Both the position numbers and the translations under genes were made by a program. From Burkholderiales bacterium (GTDB taxonomy: Bacteria; Pseudomonadota; Gammaproteobacteria; Burkholderiales; Burkholderiaceae_C): a stretch of DNA of 64,000 nt. A model generated the notes under the pieces. That model ran no database searches and was not told where the DNA came from. It saw only the letters and a list, made by a program, of their open reading frames with translations. Location: NCBI GenBank assembly GCA_016223165.1, contig JACRPO010000001.1, forward strand, positions 248,001 to 312,000, given 5' to 3'. This document shows positions 46,711 to 54,338 of the stretch, in pieces; position 1 is the first letter of the stretch; each line of letters starts with the position of its first letter.

Positions 46711-48201
46711 TCACGACCACCCGCCCCGCTGCGCCACCAGCATCACGCACAGCACGAGCGCGAGCACGGCCAGGCTCTGGCTGTCGCGCGCCGCGAAGAC
46801 GACCGGGTCGTCGTGCATCGCGCCGCGGTGCGTGAGCATCCACAGCCGCATCACCCAGTACAGCAGCAGCGGCACGATCAGCCACAGCGCCATCGGCTCG
46901 CGGTACAGCTGCGCCGTCTCCGGGTTGTGCACGTACAGCGCGAGCACGAGCACGGCGGCCATCGCCGAGGACACGCCCACCGCCATCAGGAGCGCCAGGT
47001 CGGCCACCTCGTAGCCGCGGCCGGCGGCGCGCTGCCCGTCCTGGCGCAGCACGGCGGCGAGCTCGGCATGCCGCTTCACGAGCGCCAGGCTGAGGAAGAG
47101 GAAGAGCGAGAAGGCGAGCAGCCAGAACGAAGGGCGGATGCCGGTGGCCGCCGAGCCGGCGAGCACGCGCAGCGTGTACAGCGAGGCGAGCACGATGACG
47201 TCGACGACCGGGTGGTTCTTCAGGCTCACCGAGTAGGCCGTGGTCACGGCCAGGTAAAGCGCCAGCGTCGCCTGCAACAGCGGCGGCAGCGTCCACGCCA
47301 CCGCCGCCGCGGCGGCGAGCAGCAACGGCACCATGAGCGCGCCGTGCGCCACCGGCACGCGCCCGCTCGCGAACGGGCGCCGGCGCTTGCGCAGGTGCCG
47401 GCGGTCGGAAGGCAGGTCGAGCAGGTCGTTGAGCACGTAGACGCCGGAGGCGGCGAGGCCGAAGGCGAGGAAGGCGAGCAGCGAGGCGGCGAGCGTCTGT
47501 GCCTCGCCGATGCGGTGCGCGGCCAGCGCCGGCAGCAGCACGAGCAGGTTCTTCAGCCACTGGTGCAGGCGCATCGCGCGCAAGTACTCCGACATGCGCG
47601 CCGACAGGCGCGTCGCCGGGCCGTCGAAGACGCGCAGCAGCTCGGTGACGCCGCCGGCAGCGGCGGCGAGCGTGCCGGCGCCGGCGGCGGCGCCGACGAC
47701 GATGGCACCGCCGGCATGCCGCCACACGGCCATGTCGGCGCGGCTGTTGCCGACATAGTCGAAGCCGTGCTCGCCGAAGCGGCGCGCCAGCGCGCTCGCC
47801 TTCTCGGCACCGGAGAGATTGATGCCACGCTCGCTGGCCAGCACCTCGTCGAAGAGGTTCAGGTGCGCGGCCACGCTCTGCGCAAGGCGGCGGTCGGCGG
47901 CGGTGGCCAGGACAAGCTTGCGCCCGCGTGCGCGCTCCTCGCGCAGCCAGGCCACGAGGGGCTCGTTGTAGGGCAGCGTCGCCGCGTCGATGTGCACGTG
48001 CCGCGCGAGCTGCGCCTTGAGGTGTGCACGGCCCTTCAGCAGCCACCACGGCAGCAGGAAGAGCAGGTACCAGCGTGCCTTCAGCAGCGCGAAGACGGCC
48101 TCGTGCAGCAGGTCGGTGCGGATCAGCGAGCCGTCGCAGTCCACGCACAGCGGCCGCTGGGCCGCCGGCGGGGCGAACTGTGTCTTCATGCGCGCGGTCA
48201 T
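46711..48201 (-). CDS. HAD-like hydrolase fused to UbiA-family prenyltransferase
   Basis: A 496-residue fusion. Residues 15-190 are a HAD phosphatase-like domain (VDCDGSLIRTD with the nucleophile Asp, LVLATAADRRLAQ, YVGNSRADMAVWRHA). Residues 210-496 are a UbiA-type membrane prenyltransferase (LHQWLKNLLVLLP, then VLNDLLDLPSDRRHLRKRRRPFASG with the aspartate motif). It resembles decaprenyl-phosphate phosphoribose synthases, which attach phosphoribose to the lipid carrier and then need a phosphatase. The fusion could therefore make a lipid-linked pentose for the polysaccharide; that is inference. It lies 13 bp after the small DMT gene, whose product could flip such a lipid. Confidence 0.85.
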   Translation of the reverse strand: MTARMKTQFAPPAAQRPLCVDCDGSLIRTDLLHEAVFALLKARWYLLFLLPWWLLKGRAHLKAQLARHVHIDAATLPYNEPLVAWLREERARGRKLVLATAADRRLAQSVAAHLNLFDEVLASERGINLSGAEKASALARRFGEHGFDYVGNSRADMAVWRHAGGAIVVGAAAGAGTLAAAAGGVTELLRVFDGPATRLSARMSEYLRAMRLHQWLKNLLVLLPALAAHRIGEAQTLAASLLAFLAFGLAASGVYVLNDLLDLPSDRRHLRKRRRPFASGRVPVAHGALMVPLLLAAAAAVAWTLPPLLQATLALYLAVTTAYSVSLKNHPVVDVIVLASLYTLRVLAGSAATGIRPSFWLLAFSLFLFLSLALVKRHAELAAVLRQDGQRAAGRGYEVADLALLMAVGVSSAMAAVLVLALYVHNPETAQLYREPMALWLIVPLLLYWVMRLWMLTHRGAMHDDPVVFAARDSQSLAVLALVLCVMLVAQRGGWS

Positions 48202-48214
48202 GGTCGAAGCGCTC

Positions 48215-48589
48215 TCAGCTGCGCGCGACGAGCACGACGCCGGCGGCGACGAGCAGCGTGCCGACGATGCGTTGCGCGCTCACCGTGTCGCCGAGCCACC
48301 ACCAGCCAAAGAGCAGCGTCAGCACGAAGCCGAGGCCGACGAAGGGGTAGGCGGCGCTCACCTGCAGCCGCGCGAGCACGAACAGCCAGGCGGCGGCGCT
48401 GGCGAGGTACAGGGCCAGGCCGGCAAGCACGCGCCATTCGCTGGCCACCGCCCAGGCCACCTGCGCCGCGCCGCCGTCGGCGAGCGCGCGGCTGACGGCG
48501 CCGGCCGACATGCCGAGCTTCAGCACCACCTGCGCGAACGCCGACAGCGCCACGCTGAGCACGATGAGCGAGAGCACCGGCGCGGTCAT
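48215..48589 (-). CDS. Small DMT/EamA-like membrane protein (ArnE/F or flippase type)
   Basis: A 124-residue protein with four predicted helices: LSLIVLSVALSAFAQVVLK at the start, LSAAYPFVGLGFVLTLLFGW-type helix 3, then IVGTLLVAAGVVLVA. It resembles half-EamA proteins such as ArnE/ArnF, which flip undecaprenyl-phosphate-linked aminoarabinose, and small-multidrug-resistance proteins. Its position directly before the HAD-UbiA gene suggests it flips the lipid-linked sugar made there. It is separated from the upstream glycosyltransferase gene by a 9-bp tandem array. Confidence 0.8.
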   Translation of the reverse strand: MTAPVLSLIVLSVALSAFAQVVLKLGMSAGAVSRALADGGAAQVAWAVASEWRVLAGLALYLASAAAWLFVLARLQVSAAYPFVGLGFVLTLLFGWWWLGDTVSAQRIVGTLLVAAGVVLVARS

Positions 48590-48627
48590 CTCGACGGGCT
48601 CCGCTGGCGCACGAAGCTGACGGCGCG

Positions 48628-48708
48628 GATGGCATTGATGGCGCTGATGGCGCTGGTGGCGCTGGTGGCGCTGATGGCGCTGATGGCGCTGATGGCGCTG
48701 ATGCCGCT
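48628..48708. repeat. Nine-unit 9-bp array between two eps genes
   Basis: Nine units of GATGGCGCT (five exact; others GATGGCATT, GGTGGCGCT, GATGCCGCT) fill most of the 118-bp gap between the glycosyltransferase stop and the DMT gene start. The final unit touches the glycosyltransferase stop codon. It is transcribed within the operon but not translated in either gene's frame. Confidence 0.95.
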
Positions 48709-50003
48709 CATGGCCAGGGCGGCGCGGCCATGCGCCACTCGGGCACCGCCGGCGGCTGCGCGCGCGGTGGCGCGCTGTAGCCGAGCAGCAGGGCCTGCCG
48801 GAAGAAGCGCTCGTCGAAGCGGCGCGCGGCCTCGGCGCGTGCCGCCTCGCCCAGGCGCGCGCGCAATGCCGGCGATTCGACGAGCTCGCGCGTGCGGCGC
48901 AGCATCTGCTCGAGGTCGCGGCACAGGAAGCCGGTCTCGCCGTCCTTCAGCAAAGCGCCGTTGAAGGGCGAAGCCAGCGCCACGCAGGGCACGCTGGCGG
49001 CCATCGCCTGCGCGAGCAGCAGCGGAAAGCGGCTCGCCGCCACCGGTGCCACGAAGACCCAGGCCTGGCCCATCTGCGCGGCCAGCGCCGCTTCGTCGCC
49101 GGCCGGCCCGGCCTCGATGCCGGCAGCGCGCAGCAGCGGCGCCGTGCCGGGGCCCACGAGGCCGACCCAGCGCACGCGCGCGCGCACCACCTCGTCGCCC
49201 AGCAGCACGGCGAGGCGGGCGACGCGTTCGGCGGCGGGCAGGCCGTCTTCGAGCACACCGGCGAGCACCATCGGCGAGTGCGCCGGCTGCCGGCGCTGCG
49301 CGAAGAAAGCCTGCGCCACCGGGCTTTCGGCCAGGTGCACGGGGGCCGTGCGCGCCTGCGGCAGCAGCCGCGCTTCCACCGCGCAGCTGGTGATGACGCG
49401 GTGGAAAGGCACGGTGCCGGCGAGCCAGCGCGCCAGCGACTGCAGCAGCCCGCCGAGCGCGCGCAGGCGGCCGAGCGAGGCCGAGCCGTGCGGCGAGTAG
49501 TAGACGAAGCCCGCGCCGCCGGCGCGGGCGCGCGCGCGCAGCGCCACCAGGGCCGCGACGAAGCCGTGCACGTGCACAGCCGCCTGCGGCCAGCGGCGCA
49601 GGGTGACGATGAGCGCGTCGCCGGCGGCGCGCCAGCGTCGCCACGGCGTCGGGCGGCCACGCGGCGGGGCCGCTTCGAGCCACTCGACGCTGCGCGCCAG
49701 GCCGCGCGGACGCACGACGCCGGGTGTCTCCTGCCCTTGCTCTTCGACACCGTGGGCACGGAAGTCGGCCGGCAGCGGTGCCGCCGTGATCAGCATCTGC
49801 TGGATGCCGGCCTGCTCCAGCACCGTCGAGGCGGGGCCGAGAAAGCCCATCACCTCGGCATTCAGGCGGCCGGCCAGGTGCAGCACCTGGGCCGGCAGCT
49901 GCAGGGCCGCGGGCGGATGCCGGGCCGATGCGCCACCGACATCGGCCGCTTCGGATGCATCGCGCCGCGCCGAGGGATCGGGTCGACTGCCGAGCGCGAA
50001 CAT
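48708..50003 (-). CDS. Glycosyltransferase, GT4-like
   Basis: A 431-residue GT-B glycosyltransferase. The N-terminal half has VHVHGFVAALVALR and the FVYYSPHGSASL strand; the C-terminal donor half has SRFPLLLAQAMAASVPCVALASPFNGALLKDGETGFLCRD, matching the GT4 nucleotide-sugar site. It probably adds an early sugar to the exopolysaccharide repeat unit at the cytoplasmic face. It starts 21 bp after the priming transferase stop, in the same operon. The first 30 residues look divergent, so the start could be a later Met. The sugar is not predictable. Confidence 0.8.
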   Translation of the reverse strand: MFALGSRPDPSARRDASEAADVGGASARHPPAALQLPAQVLHLAGRLNAEVMGFLGPASTVLEQAGIQQMLITAAPLPADFRAHGVEEQGQETPGVVRPRGLARSVEWLEAAPPRGRPTPWRRWRAAGDALIVTLRRWPQAAVHVHGFVAALVALRARARAGGAGFVYYSPHGSASLGRLRALGGLLQSLARWLAGTVPFHRVITSCAVEARLLPQARTAPVHLAESPVAQAFFAQRRQPAHSPMVLAGVLEDGLPAAERVARLAVLLGDEVVRARVRWVGLVGPGTAPLLRAAGIEAGPAGDEAALAAQMGQAWVFVAPVAASRFPLLLAQAMAASVPCVALASPFNGALLKDGETGFLCRDLEQMLRRTRELVESPALRARLGEAARAEAARRFDERFFRQALLLGYSAPPRAQPPAVPEWRMAAPPWP

Positions 50004-50024
50004 GGCCGCTGCCCCCGGCGCGCC

Positions 50025-50711
50025 TCAGCGCGCGCCCTCGCGAGCGAACACGACGCGCGCCGTGCGCGCGAGGATGGCGAGGTCCAGCCAGAGGCTGCGG
50101 CTCTCGACGTAGCGCCGGTCCAGCGCCACGCGCTCGTCGTAGCTGAGGTTGTTGCGCCCGCTCACCTGCCACAGGCCGGTGAGGCCGGGGCGCACGCTCA
50201 GGTAGTGCCAGCGGGCGCTGCCGTAGCGCGAGAGCTCCTCGGCGGTGATCGGGCGCGGCCCGACGAGCAGCATCTCACCGCGCAGCACGTTGATCAGTTG
50301 CGGCAGCTCGTCCAGGCTCGTGCGGCGCAGGAAGGCGCCGATCGGCGTGATGCGCGGATCGTGGTCGAGTTTCTGGTCACGGGCCCATTGCGCGCGCGCC
50401 TCGGGGTCGCGCTCGAGCAACTCGCGCAGCGCCGCGTCGGCGTTGCGGCACATGCTGCGGAACTTGAGGCAGCGGAACAGGCGCCCGTCGCGCCCGACGC
50501 GGTAATGCGCGAACACCACCGGCGCGCCGTCGACACGCCAGATGCCGAGCGCCGCCGCGCCCATGAGCGGCGACAGCAGCACCAGCAGCAGCAACGCCGC
50601 GACCTGGTTGGCGAGCAGCAGCACCGCATCGGCGAAGGCCTCGCCCCAGGCGGCGCCGCCCGCCATGACCGGCAGCGCGCGCCGGTCGGCCACGTAGCTA
50701 GACAGGCTCAT
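50025..50711 (-). CDS. Priming undecaprenyl-phosphate sugar-1-phosphate transferase
   Basis: A 228-residue monotopic sugar transferase with a single membrane segment (QVAALLLLVLLSPLMGAAALGIW) and the full catalytic region: FRCLKFRSMCRNAD, DPRITPIGAFLRRTSLDELPQLINVLRGEM, VGPRPI and RPGLTGLWQVSGRN. It is short like WcaJ-C/EpsB-type enzymes lacking the N-terminal membrane block. It loads the first sugar phosphate on undecaprenyl phosphate. ATG 50711 has an AGGGAG site. It is first in the leftward eps arm, behind a predicted sigma-54 promoter at 50749-50764. Confidence 0.92.
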   Translation of the reverse strand: MSLSSYVADRRALPVMAGGAAWGEAFADAVLLLANQVAALLLLVLLSPLMGAAALGIWRVDGAPVVFAHYRVGRDGRLFRCLKFRSMCRNADAALRELLERDPEARAQWARDQKLDHDPRITPIGAFLRRTSLDELPQLINVLRGEMLLVGPRPITAEELSRYGSARWHYLSVRPGLTGLWQVSGRNNLSYDERVALDRRYVESRSLWLDLAILARTARVVFAREGAR

Positions 50712-50748
50712 CTTGCACTCCCTGTGCTTGTGGATATGCCAGCCACTG

Positions 50749-50764
50749 TGCAAGTCGCGGGCCT
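50749..50764 (-). promoter_or_regulatory. Candidate sigma-54 (-24/-12) promoter for the leftward eps arm
   Basis: On the minus strand the sequence reads AGGCCCGCGACTTGCA. GG and GC are exactly ten bases apart, and it matches TGGCACGNNNNTTGCA at all but two positions. The -12 GC lies 39 bp before the sugar transferase ATG, leaving a short leader. Confidence 0.5.
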
Positions 50765-51141
50765 CACGGAGCCGCACCATGCCGCGCGGCGCGTTTCGGC
50801 TTGGTGCGCAAGCGGCCCGCGCGCGCACCGGCCATGTGCCGGCACTAACTGAAAAACTATGATGACAGTAGGGTCTGCTTGCCGTACCGCGCGGGCTGTT
50901 CCGTTTTGACGCGTCGGCGTGAGCGAGCGTGTGCGAGGTGCTGCCGGCCCGCCGCGCGCCGCGCCGTCATCGATCGGTGCGGTCCTGCACGCGCCTGGGG
51001 CGCTTCAAGCGAGAGTGGGTCACGCACCGAGCCGGTGTGAGGGCCGACACGTCAACCCCCGCGTTCGTGGGGATCGGGTCGCGCGGCCCGTCCGCGAGGT
51101 GCCCGGGCCGCGCCCGGCAGCGTGTTGCGCGCGCACCGGAC

Positions 51142-51163
51142 GTGACCGTTGTCACAGTGTCAC
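51142..51163. promoter_or_regulatory. GTGAC-N4-GTCAC dyad with extra half site
   Basis: GTGAC, CGTT, GTCAC, AGT, GTCAC run in order, giving a perfect 5-bp dyad plus a third half site. It lies about 140 bp upstream of the rightward -24/-12 element, the usual distance for an enhancer-binding protein site. The cognate protein is not in the window. Confidence 0.45.
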
Positions 51164-51290
51164 GAGATGTACTGGTGCGCCCGTGGGCCGCCCTCGGCAC
51201 AGCTCCATCCCCCAGAGGTATGGCCCGCACGTCGAGGCGGGCGGGCGGCCCTTGCAGGCCCACCAATTCAAGTGTGAAGCGCCCGCGACG

Positions 51291-51308
51291 CCGGCACGCG
51301 CCTTGCGA
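51291..51308 (+). promoter_or_regulatory. Candidate sigma-54 (-24/-12) promoter for wzz-epsG
   Basis: CCGGCACGCGCCTTGCGA has GGCAC, five bases, then TTGC, with the invariant GG (51293-51294) and GC (51305-51306) ten bases apart. The start codon of wzz is 108 bp downstream. The match to TGGCAC-N5-TTGCA is complete except for the flanking T and A. Confidence 0.55.
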
Positions 51309-51413
51309 ACGGTTGCGGTGCTGTTGCCTCCTCGTGAGGGCCTGCCCCCACGGGCGCGGGCGCCGCCGTGCAGGAGAGCGACCGCCGGCGACCGCCAGGG
51401 AAGGGCACGCGAG

Positions 51414-52877
51414 ATGGACTGGATGCGCATGTGCAGGGTGCTGATCGGGCGCCGCCGGCTGATGGCGGCGGTGGTGGGTGTTCTTCTGTCCGCCGGCGTG
51501 GCCCTCGTGCTGCTGCTGCCGAACAGATATACAGCGACGGCGGCGGTGCTCGTCGACCTGAACCAGAGCGACCCGCTGGCCGCGATGTCCGGCAACGCGG
51601 CGGCGGCGTCGCCGGCGTCGGTGACCGGGGCGCTGTCGACGCAGATCGATCTGCTGGCGAGCAGCCGCGTGCTGTTGCGTGCGCTGCAGTCGCTGCGCGC
51701 CGCCGGCGACGAGCTCGCCGACGAGCGCGAGCTGTGGCTCAGGAGCACGGGCGGCCAGGGCGACTACGACGCCTGGTGGGTGGAGCGCCTGCGCGAGGAC
51801 CTGGTGGTCAAGCCGACACGCGAGTCGGGCGTCATCACGCTCAGCGTGACGGTCGAGGACCGCGCCGGCGCCGCGCGCGCGGCCAAGGCGGTGCTGCAGG
51901 CCTACCTCGACACCGTGCTCGAGCTGCGCGTGGAGCCGGCGCGCCAGTACAGCCGCTTCTTCGAGGAGCGCGCCGCCGCGCTGCGCCACAAGCTCGCCGA
52001 GGCGCAGGCGCAGCTGGCCGATTACCAGCGGCGCCAGGGCGTCGTCGGCACGGGCGAACGGCTGGACATGGAGAACCTGCGCCTGCTCGAGCTGTCCTCG
52101 CAGCTCACGGCGCAGCAGGCAGCGAGCGTCGACTCGAGCGAGCGCGAGGCGCAGGCGCGGCGCCAGGCCGGCGGCGCCGACCGCATGCGCGAGGTCTCGA
52201 CGCACCCGGTCATCGTCGGCCTCGCCGGCCAGCTCGCGCAGCAGCAGGCGCGGCTCGGCGAGCTCGGTGCGCGCCTGGGCGACAACCACCCGCTGGTCAT
52301 CGAGGCGCAGGCGGCGGTGGCGCAGCTGCGCAGCCGTCTCGAGAGCGAGTCGGCGCGCGTGGCCGCCGGGCTCGGCCTCGCGAGCCGCGTCGACGAAGGC
52401 CGCGTGGCCCAGCTGCGCCAGGCGGTGCAGGCGCAGCGCGAGCGTGTGCTGCGCCTGAAGTCGGGCACCGACGCGGCGGCGGTGCTCGAGCGCGAGGTGC
52501 AGGCGGCGCAGCGCGCCTACGACGCCGTGCTCGCGCAAGGCGCGCGCGCGCAGCTCGAGAGCCAGGCACACCAGGCCCATGTCGCGGTGCTGCAGCAGCC
52601 CACGGTGCCGGCGCGGCCGTCGGCGCCCAAGGTGGGCACGATCCTCGCCGTGGTGGCCTTCTTCGCGCTGCTGCTGTCCGCCGGCGCGGCGCTGTTCGCC
52701 GAGCAGCGCGACGCACGCGTGCGCGCGGCCGCCGACATCCGCGAGACGCTGCGGCTGCCGCTGCTCGTGAGCCTGCCGCCCCTGGGGTCGACGAAGAGGG
52801 CGAAGTCCACGCGGCCACCGCAAGCCCCCACCCGATCGTGGCGGGGCACCGTGCCTCTGCCGGGGCTGAAGGCATGA
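51414..52877 (+). CDS. Polysaccharide chain-length determinant (Wzz/GumC-type co-polymerase)
   Basis: A 487-residue PCP-2-type protein: a first membrane helix (LMAAVVGVLLSAGVALVLLL) followed by the Wzz-like strand YTATAAVLVDLNQSDPL, a long periplasmic coiled-coil region (about 170-400; RHKLAEAQAQLADYQRRQGVVG and others), the proline-containing VLQQPTVPARPSAPKVG and a second helix TILAVVAFFALLLSAGAALF. It controls chain length with Wzy and interacts with the kinase encoded next (ATGA overlap). The ATG at 51414 gives MDWMRMCRVLIGRRRLM, a usual start; the longer frame is the regulatory gap. Confidence 0.92.
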   Translation: MDWMRMCRVLIGRRRLMAAVVGVLLSAGVALVLLLPNRYTATAAVLVDLNQSDPLAAMSGNAAAASPASVTGALSTQIDLLASSRVLLRALQSLRAAGDELADERELWLRSTGGQGDYDAWWVERLREDLVVKPTRESGVITLSVTVEDRAGAARAAKAVLQAYLDTVLELRVEPARQYSRFFEERAAALRHKLAEAQAQLADYQRRQGVVGTGERLDMENLRLLELSSQLTAQQAASVDSSEREAQARRQAGGADRMREVSTHPVIVGLAGQLAQQQARLGELGARLGDNHPLVIEAQAAVAQLRSRLESESARVAAGLGLASRVDEGRVAQLRQAVQAQRERVLRLKSGTDAAAVLEREVQAAQRAYDAVLAQGARAQLESQAHQAHVAVLQQPTVPARPSAPKVGTILAVVAFFALLLSAGAALFAEQRDARVRAAADIRETLRLPLLVSLPPLGSTKRAKSTRPPQAPTRSWRGTVPLPGLKA

Positions 52878-54166
52878 CGGCGCGTCTACCGGTCGAAGGC
52901 TTGCCGGTCGAGGACCTGCCGGTCGAGGGTCTGCCGGTGCCCGAAGAGGCCGTCCCGCCGGGTCTTGCGCCTTCCGCAGCATCTGCTTCCCCAGCGGAGT
53001 CTGCGGCGTCTCCGGCGGCAACAGCGGCAACTGCGGCATCTCCGGCAGCATCTTCGGCATCTCCGGCGCACCTGGCCCTGCCACCCGACCCGCCGGCAGC
53101 ATCCGCACCGCCTGCCGAACCGGCGGCGAAGCGGCCGGCCAAGACGAAGACGGTGCGCCCGGCCAGGTCGGGCACCAAGGCAGCCGCCTTGACGGCCGGC
53201 GAGCCGATGCCGGGTGCGCAGACGACGCCCGGCGAGCCGCCGCGCGCCGAACCGCTGATCGAGCTGCTGGCCGAGACCGGTGTCGAGCGCAGCTCGGCGC
53301 TCGGCCCGGCGCGCCTGGGCGAACTGCTGCCCGTGCCGCTCACCGAGGCCGACGCCGACCGCATCGCCGACTACCAGCGCGCGCGCGGCCTGCGCTTCGG
53401 GCAGGCGGCGGTGGCGCTCAGGCTCGCCTCGCAGGCCGACGTCGACTGGGCGCTCTCGCAGCAGTACGGCTACGCCTGGGTGCGCGAAGGCGAAGACGCC
53501 GGATCACCCGAGCTCGTGCAGGCGCACGCCCCCTTCGATGCCACGGCCGAGGCCTTTCGCGACCTGCGCGCGCACCTGATGAACCAGCCCGAGCTGGCGC
53601 GCCGTGCGCTGGCCGTCGTGAGCACGCGGGCGGGTGACGGCCGCAGCTTCGTCGCCGCCAACCTCGCCATCGCCTTCAGCCAGCTGGGCGCCAACACGCT
53701 GCTGGTCGACGCCGACCTGCGCCGTCCGCGCCAGCACGCCTTGTTCGGCCTGCAGGGCAAGCCCGGACCCTCGGGCGTGCCCGGCCTGCCCGAGAGCTCG
53801 GGCCTGCCGGGCCTGGCCGACCTGCTGGCCGGCCGCGGCACGCGGCACATGGTGCGCAAGGTGCCGCACCTGCCCGGCCTGCACGTGCTGCCCGCCGGCG
53901 CGCCGCCGCCCAACCCGCTGGAGCTGCTGCAGCGGCCGAACCTGGCCGTGCTGCTCGGCGACGTGGTGCGCGCCTTCGACTACGTGATCGTCGACACGCC
54001 CGCGGCGGCGGCCGGGGCCGATGCGCGCGTCGTCGCCACCGCCTGCGGCGCCGCGCTCGCGGTGGCACGCAAGGACCACACGCCGATGGCGGCGCTGCAG
54101 GACCTCGCCGACGCGCTGTTGCGCCTGCGTGCGCACCTGGCCGGTGTCGTATTCAACCCGGCTTGA
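52874..54166 (+). CDS. epsG: EpsG-type polysaccharide tyrosine autokinase
   Basis: A 430-residue BY-kinase-like protein. About 140 N-terminal residues are low-complexity (LPVEG repeats, Ser/Ala/Pro and Lys stretches). Then a GspE-N-like domain (145-205, LTEADADRIADYQRARGLRFGQAAV) and a P-loop kinase follow. Walker A is AGDGRS with Arg257 where most BY-kinases have Lys; Walker A' is LLVDADLRRPRQH and Walker B is VIVDTPA. The Arg is usual in betaproteobacterial EpsG, so activity is plausible. No Tyr cluster is seen at the C-terminus. The start overlaps the wzz stop by 4 bp. It should regulate polymerisation through cyclic interaction with Wzz. Its stop is the first base of a palindromic element. 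Confidence 0.9.
   Translation: MTARLPVEGLPVEDLPVEGLPVPEEAVPPGLAPSAASASPAESAASPAATAATAASPAASSASPAHLALPPDPPAASAPPAEPAAKRPAKTKTVRPARSGTKAAALTAGEPMPGAQTTPGEPPRAEPLIELLAETGVERSSALGPARLGELLPVPLTEADADRIADYQRARGLRFGQAAVALRLASQADVDWALSQQYGYAWVREGEDAGSPELVQAHAPFDATAEAFRDLRAHLMNQPELARRALAVVSTRAGDGRSFVAANLAIAFSQLGANTLLVDADLRRPRQHALFGLQGKPGPSGVPGLPESSGLPGLADLLAGRGTRHMVRKVPHLPGLHVLPAGAPPPNPLELLQRPNLAVLLGDVVRAFDYVIVDTPAAAAGADARVVATACGAALAVARKDHTPMAALQDLADALLRLRAHLAGVVFNPA
52886..52945. repeat. 15-bp tandem repeat at the 5' end of epsG
   Basis: Four 15-bp units (CTACCGGTCGAAGGC, TTGCCGGTCGAGGAC, CTGCCGGTCGAGGGT, CTGCCGGTGCCCGAA) encode LPVEG LPVED LPVEG LPVPE in the N-terminal tail. A Ser/Ala/Pro repeat of less regular period follows to about 53090. 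Confidence 0.9.
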
Positions 54167-54326
54167 GAGCCTGTGATCCGTTCGTCCATGCCCGCTCATC
54201 ACGCCAGAAGGCGCCCGCTCGTCGCTGCAGATGCTCGCCATGGCCCCCGCCATGGCTGCGCTTTGCGCCTGGATCGGACGCCTTCTGGCGCGCTGCCCGG
54301 GCACGCACGAATGGATCACAGGCTCT
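54166..54326. mobile_element. Second MITE-like full-length palindrome
   Basis: A 161-bp element whose outer 14 bp (AGAGCCTGTGATCC and complement) are perfect inverted repeats. Further long matches in the arms (TTCGT, TGCCCG, CGCCAGAAGGCG) run to a central GCCATGG / CCATGGC. It begins at the stop codon of epsG and ends 12 bp before the next gene. Size and design resemble the element at 10258-10424, but the sequence differs. No ORF is supported inside. Confidence 0.8.
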
Positions 54327-54338
54327 GAGGCACGCGGC

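Larger units (their letters stand above)
50712..51413. other. 700-bp divergent regulatory gap of the eps locus
   Basis: No gene is supported here. It holds a sigma-54-like promoter on each strand, a GTGAC dyad cluster in the middle, and an AT-rich patch with TATGAT at 50858-50863. Reading frames that cross it are extensions of the wzz frame with poor coding character. The size is large for this otherwise compact locus, which suggests a regulated control region. Confidence 0.65.

Noticed and set aside
48628..48708. Possible CRISPR array
   Set aside because: The units are contiguous 9-mers with no spacers and there are no cas genes.
50919..51413. 165-codon extension of wzz through the regulatory gap
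   Set aside because: The translation lacks coding character, and the conserved Wzz N-terminus begins at 51414. The region contains promoter-like elements.
52874..54166. Calling the EpsG kinase a pseudogene because the Walker A Lys is missing
   Set aside because: The Arg at this position occurs in the EpsG family, the frame is intact and other motifs are present.
54231..54338. Upstream start (ATG 54231) for the eps membrane protein
   Set aside because: It lies within the palindromic MITE-like element, so an open frame there is probably chance read-through.
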